NCBI GenBank assembly: GCA_001829625.1
Contig: MIBW01000081.1
Coordinates: 177 to 57,237 of the forward strand
DNA from: Sulfurimonas sp. GWF2_37_8
GTDB taxonomy: Bacteria; Campylobacterota; Campylobacteria; Campylobacterales; Sulfurimonadaceae
Direction: 5' to 3'
DNA length: 57,061 bases
The position numbers and the translations under genes are program-made. This document shows positions 8,360 to 17,460 of this stretch, one piece after another. Position 1 is the stretch's first letter. Every line of letters begins with the position of its first letter. Under the pieces are notes generated by a model. The model was not told the origin of the DNA and searched no databases. It saw nothing but the letters and a program-made list of their open reading frames with translations.

Positions 8360-9979
8360 ATGACAAAGTACATTTTTGTAACTGGGGGCGTTTTAAGTTC
8401 TCTTGGCAAAGGGATCACTGCGGCGAGTGTTGGTACTCTGCTTAAACACTCCGGTAAAAAAGTGGGTATGTTAAAAATCGATCCCTATATCAATGTCGAT
8501 CCAGGGACGATGAGCCCACTCGAACATGGAGAAGTTTTCGTCACAAAAGATGGAGCGGAAACAGATCTTGACATAGGAAACTATGAAAGATTTCTCGACA
8601 CTTCGTATCTCAAATCAAGCAACTTCACTACAGGTCAGGTTTATTCAAGCGTCATCGAACGTGAGCGCGCAGGTGGATACCTTGGACAAACGATACAAGT
8701 TATTCCTCATATCGTAGGTGAAATCGTCAAACGTATCAAAGAAGCTGGTGCAGCTCATGATATCCTTATCGTGGAACTCGGAGGAACAGTCGGTGATATC
8801 GAAGGTTTACCGTTTATGGAAGCTATCCGCCAAATGAAACACGATGATGAAGTTGAGGGAACATTTTTTATCCACGTAACACTCATACCCTTTATCAAAG
8901 CGGCAGGTGAACTTAAATCAAAACCGACACAACATTCGGTTCAAGAACTTCGCCGTATTGGTATCACACCGCAGATGATTATCGCACGAAGTGAAAACGC
9001 ACTTCCAAAAACATTTAAGAAAAAACTTGCCATGAGCTGTGATGTCTCAAGTGACAGCGTTATCGAAGCTCTTGATGCGGCGAGTATTTATGATGTTCCT
9101 ATGTCATTTCTCAGACAAAACATCCTCAAACCTATCGCAAAAGAGCTTGATTTGGGTGAGTGTGTTCCAGATATGGAAGAGTGGGACTCATTGGTCAAAA
9201 AAATCGTACAACCTAAAAATAGAACAGTTGTCGGTTTTGTCGGCAAATATCTTGAACTTAAAGAGGCTTATAAATCTTTAACAGAGTCACTCATCCACTG
9301 TGGTGCGCATCTTGATACACGCGTAGAGATCTGCTGGGTGGACTCAGAGATGATAGAAGAACGCTGTGCAGAAGCACTTTTGAGTGACTGTGACAGCGTT
9401 TTGGTAGCAGGTGGATTTGGTAATCGTGGTATTGAAGGTAAAATTCTAGCTATTGAATATGCACGTGTTAATAAAATTCCTTACCTTGGAATCTGCCTTG
9501 GAATGCAGCTCACACTTGTAGAATATGCGAGAAATGTTCTTGGACTTGAAGGTGCAAACTCTATTGAATTTGATGAAAACACACAGCATCCTATGATCTA
9601 TCTTATCGATAACTTTATGGATCAATCAGGCAATGCGCAACTTAGAACACACAAATCACCAATGGGTGGAACACTGCGTTTAGGTGAGTATCCTTGTGAT
9701 ACAAAAGACGGCTCACTCATCCAAAAAGCTTATGGCGGAGCGAAAACTATCTTTGAGAGACATCGTCACCGTTATGAGGCAAATCCGACATACCGTAAAC
9801 AACTTGAAGATGCTGGCATGATTGTTACAGGTGAGTCAAACGGACTTATAGAAGCTGTTGAAATACAAGGACATCCATGGTTTTTAGGCGTACAGTTCCA
9901 TCCAGAATTTACCTCAAGACTTCAAAGTCCAAACCCTTCTATCTTAGCCTTTGTCGAAGCATCATTGAGTGCTGAGTAA
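8360..9979 (+). CDS. pyrG: CTP synthase
   Basis: 539 residues, the usual length. The N-terminal synthetase domain starts [18 protein letters not shown] (ATP-binding P-loop) and contains the [13 protein letters not shown] segment. The C-terminal class I glutamine amidotransferase has the nucleophile in GICLGMQ (Cys379) and the HPEF His-Glu pair near the end. It converts UTP to CTP. GGAGTG before the ATG is the ribosome site. recJ starts 11 bp inside its 3' end. Confidence 0.97.
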   Translation: MTKYIFVTGGVLSSLGKGITAASVGTLLKHSGKKVGMLKIDPYINVDPGTMSPLEHGEVFVTKDGAETDLDIGNYERFLDTSYLKSSNFTTGQVYSSVIERERAGGYLGQTIQVIPHIVGEIVKRIKEAGAAHDILIVELGGTVGDIEGLPFMEAIRQMKHDDEVEGTFFIHVTLIPFIKAAGELKSKPTQHSVQELRRIGITPQMIIARSENALPKTFKKKLAMSCDVSSDSVIEALDAASIYDVPMSFLRQNILKPIAKELDLGECVPDMEEWDSLVKKIVQPKNRTVVGFVGKYLELKEAYKSLTESLIHCGAHLDTRVEICWVDSEMIEERCAEALLSDCDSVLVAGGFGNRGIEGKILAIEYARVNKIPYLGICLGMQLTLVEYARNVLGLEGANSIEFDENTQHPMIYLIDNFMDQSGNAQLRTHKSPMGGTLRLGEYPCDTKDGSLIQKAYGGAKTIFERHRHRYEANPTYRKQLEDAGMIVTGESNGLIEAVEIQGHPWFLGVQFHPEFTSRLQSPNPSILAFVEASLSAE

Positions 9980-11555
9980 AAATATTTTAAATAAAGCGGC
10001 TCTTTTTGAGCTGCTCTCCTTGCGTTTTGACAGGGAAGAGACAAAACTCTCGCAAATCCCAAATCCCGCACTTCTTCTTAATGCACAAAACGCTGCGTTT
10101 ACAATAGCAAACGCTATACGAGAGAAGAAAAGAATCGCGCTTGTCGGCGATTATGATGTTGACGGCGTTAGCTCTACTGCTATTGTGGTTGATTTTTTCG
10201 CTCAAATACCTTACCCTCTAAACGCTATTATTCCTAATCGTTTTCGTGATGGTTATGGCATTTGTGCAAATGTACTTGAGCGCATTGAAGCGGATCTTGT
10301 CATCACGGTGGACAATGGTATCACCGCCTGTGAAGCAGCAGAAATCTGTAAACAAAAAGGCATAGACCTTATCATCACCGACCATCATACTCCGCCTGAT
10401 GTTCTGCCTGACGCTTTTCTTATTGTTGACCCTAAATTGCCACAATGCATATACCCTTTCAAAGAGATATGCGGCGCACAGGTCGCTTGGCTACTTTTGG
10501 CACTGCTAAAAAAAGAGTTGGGGCTAAATATAGATATGCGAAGCTTTTTGGACATTTTAGCCATCGCTATCATCGCAGATGTGATGCCTCTTGTCAACAT
10601 CAACAGAGTGCTGGTTAAAGAAGGTCTCAAAGAACTCATGCGCTCACAACGCCCTTCTTCTGTCATCATCAGAGATTTTCTGGGCAAATCTTCCATCAAC
10701 TCTGAGGACATTGCGTTTATGATAGCACCGCGCCTCAACTCTGCAGGAAGACTTGAAGATGCTTCTATTGCTTTGGAATTTTTTACCGCAACAACTACGG
10801 AAAAAGCTTTTATGCAATTTGAAATTCTTGGCAAACTCAATGATTTAAGAAAAGCCACAGAAGTCCAGTGCACCAAAGAAGCCATGCAAAATGTACATGA
10901 GCAGGACAATGTCATTGTTGTCTTTGGAGAAGATTGGCATGAGGGTGTTGTCGGTATCGTCGCATCGCGTTTAGTAGATAGATTTGGCAAGCCTGCCATT
11001 GTTTTGAGTCTTCATAACGGTGTTGCCAAAGGAAGTGCCAGAAGCGTCGGCGAAGTTGATATTTACGCACTCATCAAGCTTAATGAACACTTGTTGACAA
11101 AATTTGGCGGGCATAAAATGGCAGCAGGTTTGGCACTCAAAGAAAAAAATATCGAAACTTTTAGAGAAGCCATAAACGCAAGTGCTTCAAAAATAGATCC
11201 CCAAGATTTTATACCAAAAGATGAACTTATAGGCTCTCTTGCAACAGATGAAATAGACTTTGAACTTTTGACTTTATTGGAAAATTTTGAGCCATATGGA
11301 GAGGCAAACCTACGACCGCGTTTTCTTATAGAAGATGCTGAAGTAATCAGTATCAAGCTTTTAGGCACAGATAAATCCCACTCAAAAATAGAGATACGCC
11401 AAGGGGCTCATGAGAGAAAAACGCTTGAACTCCTTGCCTTTAGAACTGTTTTTGAGATGCCCCAAGATAGAAAAATAAGTTGTTCCTACACTGTCACAAA
11501 AAACGAATTTAACAATAGAATATCTTTGCAGCTACTTGTACATAAAATCTTTTAG
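9969..11555 (+). CDS. recJ: Single-stranded-DNA-specific exonuclease RecJ
   Basis: 528 residues with the DHH-family metal motifs [12 protein letters not shown] and ITDHHTPPD, then the DHHA1-type motif [12 protein letters not shown]. It degrades ssDNA 5'-3' in recombination and mismatch repair. The start is a GTG at 9969, overlapping the last 11 bp of pyrG. Expression is probably coupled to pyrG, as no separate promoter is visible. It contains an odd palindrome at 10088-10100 made of two facing copies of the abundant word AAACGC/GCGTTT. Confidence 0.95.
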   Translation: MLSKNILNKAALFELLSLRFDREETKLSQIPNPALLLNAQNAAFTIANAIREKKRIALVGDYDVDGVSSTAIVVDFFAQIPYPLNAIIPNRFRDGYGICANVLERIEADLVITVDNGITACEAAEICKQKGIDLIITDHHTPPDVLPDAFLIVDPKLPQCIYPFKEICGAQVAWLLLALLKKELGLNIDMRSFLDILAIAIIADVMPLVNINRVLVKEGLKELMRSQRPSSVIIRDFLGKSSINSEDIAFMIAPRLNSAGRLEDASIALEFFTATTTEKAFMQFEILGKLNDLRKATEVQCTKEAMQNVHEQDNVIVVFGEDWHEGVVGIVASRLVDRFGKPAIVLSLHNGVAKGSARSVGEVDIYALIKLNEHLLTKFGGHKMAAGLALKEKNIETFREAINASASKIDPQDFIPKDELIGSLATDEIDFELLTLLENFEPYGEANLRPRFLIEDAEVISIKLLGTDKSHSKIEIRQGAHERKTLELLAFRTVFEMPQDRKISCSYTVTKNEFNNRISLQLLVHKIF

Positions 11556-11646
11556 TATAAGTTATTATTATAGTACAAATAATCAGTCATTCGCTTTATA
11601 AGAAATTTATGTTACCATTTCGCAAATACTAAAACAAGGATAGACA

Positions 11647-13056
11647 ATGAAAAAGATAATAGTGCTCTCAAGTCTTGCTTTTTTAAGCACGCTCGCTTTT
11701 GCAGAGACTGATATGCAAAAACAGATCGACGATCTCAAAGCACAGTTAGAAAAACTTGAAAAAACGCAAAACTCTCAAGAGAAACAAATCTCCAAAGTCA
11801 ATATACAATCAGCAAAAGACAACATCAAATTTGATGTGGATTTTAGAACTTCGATTGATGCATTAAGTTATGAAACTGCTTCTGGTGAAAAGTTTCATAA
11901 TGATGCACTTTATTCTAACCGTCTTTGGTTAGGTATGGGCTACGCGCCAACAGATGAGATGATTTTTAAAGGCCAACTTGCTTTTAATAAAGCATTTGGT
12001 GCTTCAGCATTTGAAGGGACAAATCCACAAAGAGCTTATGGTTTTGATGCATTTGACTGGGTTGTAAATGAAACATTGACAGACGATAGCCTAAAAGTTA
12101 GAGAAGCATATTGGTTATGGATGCCAACGGTTGGTGGTCTTCAAACAACTCTTAGCGTTGGTCGTCGTCCTGCAACAAACGGAAGTCTTATCAACCTAAG
12201 AGATGATGACAAAGAGCAATCTCCACTTGGTCATGTTATCAACATGGAATTTGACGGCGCATCTGCAAGTGTAAAATTAGACCAAATTGCACAAGGTATG
12301 TCATTTAAATTCTGCCTTGGCCGTGGTTTAACAAATGCTAGAAGCTGGGCAAACAGTTCTGGTATGAATTATTTAGATGCTGGCAATACACTTGACACAT
12401 CGGATATGTTTGGATTTATTTTTGTGCCATACAATGACGGTCAATACTCTGTCAAAACTACATGGTATAGAGGGATGAACCTTCCGGGTACTGTTAGTGG
12501 CGGTGATATGGATCCAACAAATGATTACCTTGAAACGCGTGGTGATATGGATGGAGCAGCAGTTTCACTTATGTCTAATGGTATCGGTGATGAGATTAAT
12601 GAGTTCTTAGATGAAACAGTAATATTTGCTTCATTTGCAACAAGTAAATCTCACCCTGATAGTGGTAAAACTATGCTAGGTAGCGAAGATAGCAAAAATG
12701 GTTACTCTTACTGGATTGGTACACAGATGCCAAACCTTACTGGCGGTAAATTTGGAGTTGAATTTAATCACGGTTCAAGCAACTGGAGACCATTTACTTA
12801 TGGTGAAGATACTATGATTGGCTCTAAAATTGCAGCTCGCGGTAATGCATATGAAGCATACTGGACACAACCAATTGTTGCAGATGCTTTCTCTATGCAA
12901 GTGAGATACACAAGAATAGACTATGACTATACTGGTTCAAATGCTTTTTTTGGTGATTACAGTACGCCATATGCAATAGATTCCAATGAAGCCATTGGTG
13001 GTGGTGCTGTAAAAACAGCTTCAGACCTTCGCGTTTATTTCAGATACAGATACTAA
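11647..13056 (+). CDS. DUF3373-type outer-membrane porin-like protein
   Basis: 469 residues. A Sec signal (residues 1-19, ending AFA) is followed by a coiled-coil stretch (MQKQIDDLKAQLEKLEKTQ) and a long Gly/aromatic-rich beta region ending in ...VYFRYRY with a C-terminal aromatic, as in outer-membrane barrels. Within the barrel, the WLGMGYAPTDEMIFKGQL and SVGRRPATNG segments match the DUF3373 family of Campylobacterota. A periplasmic coiled coil plus barrel suggests a porin anchored to peptidoglycan. Substrate unknown. A strong hairpin follows, so it is probably transcribed alone. Confidence 0.8.
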   Translation: MKKIIVLSSLAFLSTLAFAETDMQKQIDDLKAQLEKLEKTQNSQEKQISKVNIQSAKDNIKFDVDFRTSIDALSYETASGEKFHNDALYSNRLWLGMGYAPTDEMIFKGQLAFNKAFGASAFEGTNPQRAYGFDAFDWVVNETLTDDSLKVREAYWLWMPTVGGLQTTLSVGRRPATNGSLINLRDDDKEQSPLGHVINMEFDGASASVKLDQIAQGMSFKFCLGRGLTNARSWANSSGMNYLDAGNTLDTSDMFGFIFVPYNDGQYSVKTTWYRGMNLPGTVSGGDMDPTNDYLETRGDMDGAAVSLMSNGIGDEINEFLDETVIFASFATSKSHPDSGKTMLGSEDSKNGYSYWIGTQMPNLTGGKFGVEFNHGSSNWRPFTYGEDTMIGSKIAARGNAYEAYWTQPIVADAFSMQVRYTRIDYDYTGSNAFFGDYSTPYAIDSNEAIGGGAVKTASDLRVYFRYRY

Positions 13057-13083
13057 AAACGCAAGAGTTTTTCTCTTTAGTTT

Positions 13084-13117
13084 AGTTCTGCTTATATAAC
13101 CTATAAGTAGAACTTTT
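13084..13117 (+). terminator. Rho-independent terminator of the DUF3373 gene
   Basis: A 13-bp stem with one G-T pair (AGTTCTGCTTATA at 13084-13096, TATAAGTAGAACT at 13102-13114), a 5-nt loop, then TTTATTA. It lies 27 bp after the stop codon. Confidence 0.8.
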
Positions 13118-13249
13118 ATTATAATGTTCTTCCTCTCTACACTTGTTTACTTTAGACACACTTCTTAAAAAATACTGATATTTAAAACTTACCTTAAGCC
13201 CTAAGCTTGTAAAATGGATGCACTTTATCCAAAATAAAAAAGGAAAACC

Positions 13250-14722
13250 ATGAGTAAAAATCAAATTTTAAAAGAGATATTAGCTGAAGTTGATAAGCAC
13301 CCTGAGATTATGTCTCGTCGTGAAGCTTTAAAATACATGAGCATCTCTCCGCTCGCTGCATCTATCTTGGCTGGCACAACTGCTGGCACTACAGCAGCAG
13401 TTGCATCTGATGCAAAAGGTAAAATCGTTATCGTTGGTGGCGGTTTAGCAGGTATGAGTACGGCTGCTCGTCTCGCTAACACTCTTTCAAATCCAGATAT
13501 CACTGTTATAGAGCCAGATCCTCTATCTGTATCGTACCAACCGGGACAAACTCTTGTTGCTGCTGGTCTTTGGGAACAAAGTGATATTCAATACAAAAGA
13601 GATGACAAACTCCCTGCTGGTGTAACACTTATCAAAGGAAGCGTCACTGCGTTTGACCCTGAAAATAACAAAGTTGTTATCGATGGCAAAGATGAAATTT
13701 CTTATGACCAAATGATTATTGCTACAGGTTTAGTGCTTAATTATGCTGCTATCAAAGGTTTAGACGGTGTTATCACTTCTTCTGGAGCTGACAACGCAAT
13801 CGTAAAAGAAAAAGTTGGCAAAAATGGCGTTTATTCTATCTACTTCGCAGACGGTGCATCTGATACATGGAAAGGTATTCAAGAGCTTATTGAAAAAGCA
13901 AAAGCTCATACAGGACCAGAAAAACTTCAAGCACTCTTTACTGACCCTAACACACCAATTAAATGTGGTGGTGCTCCTAAAAAAATCATGTATCTTACAC
14001 ATGCAAGACTTGAAGAAGCTGGTGTTCGCGATAAAGTAGAACTTACTTTTTATCCAGACGGTGGAAAAATGTTCGGTGTTCCTGAATACCACGAAGCTAT
14101 CTTACAGCAGTTCAAAGATAGAGATTTTAAATGGAACTACAAACACAACCTTATTGAAATAGATACAGAGACTAAAATAGCTGTATTTAACAAACACTGG
14201 GAAGAAAAAGGCGCTTATGATAAAGACTTGGAAGAGTTTGAAATTGTTAAAAAGAGCGAGCGTGTCGAAGCAAAATATGACTTTATCCATGTAACACCTC
14301 CGATGAAAGCTCCAGATGTTGTAGGTAAATCAGCGGTTGGTTCAGATAAAGGTTGGGTTCCTGTCAAAAAAGAGACACTACAGCATGTTAAATATGCAAA
14401 TGTATGGTCACTAGGTGACGTTGCGGCTGTGCCAATGGGTAAAACAGGTGGATCGGTTCGTAAACAATACAAAGTGCTTGTGGACAATATGATAGCTGTA
14501 ATGGAAGGCAAAACTGAGCTACCTGCTGCATATGGTGGATATACAGTATGTCCACTTATCACAAGCATTGGTACTGTTATGCTAGCAGAATTTGACTGGA
14601 GTGCAAAACCAACTCCTTCATTCCCACTTGATCCAACAAAAGAGAGATGGATATGGTGGTTACTCAAAGTTTACGCACTTAAACCAATGACTATGATTGG
14701 TATGCTTTCAGGCAAAGCGTAA
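13250..14722 (+). CDS. sqr: Sulfide:quinone oxidoreductase, type II-like, with Tat-like leader
   Basis: A 490-residue flavoprotein that would oxidise sulfide and reduce quinone at the periplasmic membrane face. FAD-binding IVGGGLAGMS is at 61-70. It has exactly two cysteines, Cys239 in KCGGAPKKIMYL and Cys434 in YTVCPLITS; these align with the two redox cysteines of type II SQRs (the human SQOR class), and LAEFDW plus the ERWIWW tail also fit that class. The N-terminus has SRREALKYM (residues 22-30) followed by a hydrophobic Ala/Gly-rich stretch ending VASDA, which looks like a twin-arginine leader. Chosen start ATG 13250, with AAAGGAAAACC upstream. Confidence 0.85.
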   Translation: MSKNQILKEILAEVDKHPEIMSRREALKYMSISPLAASILAGTTAGTTAAVASDAKGKIVIVGGGLAGMSTAARLANTLSNPDITVIEPDPLSVSYQPGQTLVAAGLWEQSDIQYKRDDKLPAGVTLIKGSVTAFDPENNKVVIDGKDEISYDQMIIATGLVLNYAAIKGLDGVITSSGADNAIVKEKVGKNGVYSIYFADGASDTWKGIQELIEKAKAHTGPEKLQALFTDPNTPIKCGGAPKKIMYLTHARLEEAGVRDKVELTFYPDGGKMFGVPEYHEAILQQFKDRDFKWNYKHNLIEIDTETKIAVFNKHWEEKGAYDKDLEEFEIVKKSERVEAKYDFIHVTPPMKAPDVVGKSAVGSDKGWVPVKKETLQHVKYANVWSLGDVAAVPMGKTGGSVRKQYKVLVDNMIAVMEGKTELPAAYGGYTVCPLITSIGTVMLAEFDWSAKPTPSFPLDPTKERWIWWLLKVYALKPMTMIGMLSGKA

Positions 14723-14727
14723 ATCCT

Positions 14728-14752
14728 AAATCCTCTTTTTTGAGGATTTTTT
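14728..14752 (+). terminator. Rho-independent terminator of sqr
   Basis: AAATCCTC / GAGGATTT form a perfect 8-bp stem with a T6 loop, followed by TTT. It begins 6 bp after the sqr stop. Confidence 0.85.
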
Positions 14753-14859
14753 ATACAAAATAGTTACATTTATTATAAATATTATAGATTAACTTTATAA
14801 TAAATAGTATTTTTATTTTTAGTGAGATAAAATAAACGCATTCTAAAATAGGAGAATAT

Positions 14860-15183
14860 ATGAATAAGCTAATTAAAATCGCTCTAAGCTCTGCTTTGAT
14901 CTTAAGCGTAGGTGCTACATCTTCATTTGCAAGCGCAGATAAAGGTCAAAAACTTTTTACAAAAAAATTGAAAAAACCATGTGGTATCACGGGTGCTGCA
15001 ATGGCTGGTAAACACACTCAAGCTGAGTGGGCTGAGATAAAAGAAGATGGAAAAGGTGCAGAAGAGATCAAAAAAATCTGTCCTGCCGTTACTGATGGTG
15101 ATGTAAAAGAAGAATATCTTGAGCATTATTTAGACTTTTTTCACGAATACGGAAGTGACAGCGGGAACGTTCCAGCTTGCTAA
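14860..15183 (+). CDS. Small secreted haem-less cytochrome-like protein
   Basis: 107 residues. A Sec signal (residues 1-25, ending SFA) is followed by an 82-residue mature part. ADKGQKLFTKKLKKPCG resembles the first helix of class I cytochromes c, where CxxCH would follow, but here there is a single Cys41 and no CxxCH anywhere. Cysteines lie at 41, 74 and the C-terminal residue 107; histidines at 52, 89 and 95. Similar proteins in sulfur-oxidising Campylobacterota are sometimes called cytochrome c (recollection). It follows sqr but is separated by a terminator and has its own hairpin, so it is monocistronic. A role in periplasmic sulfur or metal chemistry is only a guess. Confidence 0.75.
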   Translation: MNKLIKIALSSALILSVGATSSFASADKGQKLFTKKLKKPCGITGAAMAGKHTQAEWAEIKEDGKGAEEIKKICPAVTDGDVKEEYLEHYLDFFHEYGSDSGNVPAC

Positions 15184-15190
15184 TCCCTCA

Positions 15191-15222
15191 TTTTTCTCTC
15201 TAAACTCTTTTAGAGAGAAAAA
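15191..15222. terminator. Long perfect hairpin terminator
   Basis: TTTTTCTCTCTAAA and its perfect complement flank a 4-nt CTCT loop, giving a 14-bp stem. Because the arms are T-rich/A-rich the hairpin can stop transcription on either strand. It ends the small secreted protein gene. Confidence 0.8.
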
Positions 15223-15269
15223 GCCTCTCAATTTAGTCACTTTTCAACTAATTCATAACTTTTTTTAAT

Positions 15270-15275
15270 TATAAT
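15270..15275 (+). promoter_or_regulatory. -10 element of the WD40 protein gene
   Basis: TATAAT lies 28 bp before the ATG at 15304, behind an AT-rich stretch (ACTTTTTTTAAT). Confidence 0.5.
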
Positions 15276-15303
15276 GTTCAAATCTTGAGACAAATGGTTT
15301 GCT

Positions 15304-17439
15304 ATGCCCAAAATATATCCTTACGCAAAAGAACGATCCGAAATAATAAGTTTTAATCGCCTTAATAAAAGTTCTTTAGCTTTTGCTACAAAATATAGTG
15401 GTGCTAAGATTTTAGATATACACAAACACACTACTATTCTCAAACTTGTTCATAAAGAGTTAGGTTCTCTGACTACTGCTATTTGCTTCAGTCGAGATGC
15501 TAAAATGATGGCTTTCGCCAATACAAATATCATTTATGTGGTGGATTTGGAAACCAAAGGGCTTGTTAAAAACATAAAAATACCCAACGAAAAGATAGAA
15601 CTACTTAGTTTTTGTCCCGCATCTACTTATGTCATCGCAGGTACAGATTGCGGGAGAGTTTATCAATATAGATATAACCACTCAGCAATACTTTCTCGAT
15701 TGTGTTCTTTTCCTCATAAAGCCAGAGACACTCAGCACAATTTTGTCAGTTCATTTGCTATGTATAATGATAAACTTGCTTGTTCTGGGCAAGGAGGTGC
15801 TATTTTCCTTATAGATTTACATTCAAAAATTCAAAGAGATGTCTTGATAGAGCAAGGGAGTAGAGTGAATGCTCTGTGTTTTATAGATGAAAATACTCTT
15901 ATTAGCGCGAATATTGATGGAGATGTAATTGTTCACTCTCTACAAAATCTCCAAGAACTCAAACGTATAGATGCACCTTTTAAAAATATACAAGATATTG
16001 TCCAAACACCCAACAACAATTATGTTATCGTAAGTGGCAATACAAACTATGTGGCGCTTTTAGATATCAAAAAAGGCAAAGTAGCGCATGCAAAATATAT
16101 AAGTTTTGAGAAAAAAGTAAACAAAATTACACTTTTGCATGATGAGTCCCTTTTTGTAGCTTTAGAAGACTCTGAGATACTCAATGTTAAACTTCCAAAT
16201 AGGGAAGAGCTTAAAGAGCTTGTGATGAAAAATGCTCTTTACGAGGCCTATAGGCTTATAGAAAATGAACCTATTCTCGATGCTACTATCGAATATAAAC
16301 TTCTAGAAAAACGCTATAAAGATATCTATAAAGAAGCTCTCAATGCACTCATTAACCAAAACCTAACAATTGCGCAGCAATGTGTTTCTCCTCTAAAAGG
16401 GATACGCTCTAAAGAACGTGAAATTTCTGATCTATTCAAAGCATTTGAGCATTTTAGTAGATTTAAAATTCTCTATTCAGAGAAAAAATATGCACTCTGT
16501 TTTGCAATGTGTTCCAAATATAATGCACTTAAACTAACCTCTATATATGAGAAGATTGAAGAGGCATGGCGAGAAAGCTTTAAAAACGCTTACAAATATC
16601 TTTCCGTTAATGATACACAAAGCGCGAAAGCACTTCTACATGAATACCTCACCGTTTTAAATAAACGGGAAATTATCAAACTCCTTTTAGTACAAGATAA
16701 TGATTTTATGAGTTTTTTACGCGCAATTGAAGTAAATGATTTTCAGACAGTAGATGAACTTAGCCACAAAAACAAAATATTTTTAGAAGCACCTACTTAC
16801 ATAAGTCTCAACCAAAGCATAGAAAAAAATATCAAAAAAATAGAACGTTTCATTAAACAAGGAGAGTTACAAAAAGCAAAAGAACATCTTCAACTCTTTA
16901 AAAATAGCTCTTTTATGCAAGAAGAGCTCAAGAGACTTATTAGAAGCCTAAACGCCATGATACGCCTGCAAAATGCATATAAAACAAACAATATAAAAAC
17001 ATGCTATGAGATACTTGACACAAATAAAAGCTTAAACGCAAGTAAATTAGGGATACTTTTAAACAAACGTTGGGCTTTACTTGTTAGTAAATGTGAAGAG
17101 TATGCGCTTCAGGGAGACGCTAAAAGTATCAAGTTAGCTTTGGCAAATCTCATCAGTATCAGCACGAGAACAGACAAAATAGGTGACTTACTTCGTGTAA
17201 GTTTCCAGTCAAAAATAAAAGCATCACTTTTTGCAAAAAACTATACGAGCGCACATAATATCATCTACTCCTACATCGATATATTTGGCAATGATAATGA
17301 GATGAAATCTTTGATGAAGACTTATGAATATCTCTCTTCGCAAAAGCTTGCTATAACTTTTGAACAAGGGGAGAGAACACCAAGAGATGCGTGGTTAAGC
17401 TCAGAACTTATTATGGAATTTTCAAAAACTCTTTCTTGA
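15304..17439 (+). CDS. WD40-repeat protein with C-terminal helical repeats, function unknown
   Basis: 711 residues, no signal peptide or membrane segment, so cytoplasmic. Residues about 1-300 show WD40-like blades (SLTTAICFSRDAKMMAFANTNIIYVVDL; ALCFIDENTLISANIDGDVIVHSL; ...YVALLDIKKGKVAHAKY). Residues about 305-700 are almost entirely alpha-helical, with TPR-like pair repeats (ALYEAYRLIENEP; KYALCFAMCSKYNALKL; AYKTNNIKTCYEILDTNKSL). The overall plan resembles eukaryotic propeller-plus-solenoid scaffolds. It stands alone between a terminator and the convergent fliI end. Such proteins recur in Campylobacterota, but I know no assigned role; a protein-protein scaffold is an inference. Confidence 0.75.
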   Translation: MPKIYPYAKERSEIISFNRLNKSSLAFATKYSGAKILDIHKHTTILKLVHKELGSLTTAICFSRDAKMMAFANTNIIYVVDLETKGLVKNIKIPNEKIELLSFCPASTYVIAGTDCGRVYQYRYNHSAILSRLCSFPHKARDTQHNFVSSFAMYNDKLACSGQGGAIFLIDLHSKIQRDVLIEQGSRVNALCFIDENTLISANIDGDVIVHSLQNLQELKRIDAPFKNIQDIVQTPNNNYVIVSGNTNYVALLDIKKGKVAHAKYISFEKKVNKITLLHDESLFVALEDSEILNVKLPNREELKELVMKNALYEAYRLIENEPILDATIEYKLLEKRYKDIYKEALNALINQNLTIAQQCVSPLKGIRSKEREISDLFKAFEHFSRFKILYSEKKYALCFAMCSKYNALKLTSIYEKIEEAWRESFKNAYKYLSVNDTQSAKALLHEYLTVLNKREIIKLLLVQDNDFMSFLRAIEVNDFQTVDELSHKNKIFLEAPTYISLNQSIEKNIKKIERFIKQGELQKAKEHLQLFKNSSFMQEELKRLIRSLNAMIRLQNAYKTNNIKTCYEILDTNKSLNASKLGILLNKRWALLVSKCEEYALQGDAKSIKLALANLISISTRTDKIGDLLRVSFQSKIKASLFAKNYTSAHNIIYSYIDIFGNDNEMKSLMKTYEYLSSQKLAITFEQGERTPRDAWLSSELIMEFSKTLS

Positions 17440-17460
17440 AATTTTCTCTTACAATGAAGA

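Noticed and set aside
13082-13264. Minus-strand frame of 60 codons over the sqr promoter region
   Set aside because: Overlaps the terminator of the DUF3373 gene and the start of sqr, no ribosome site, no family match.
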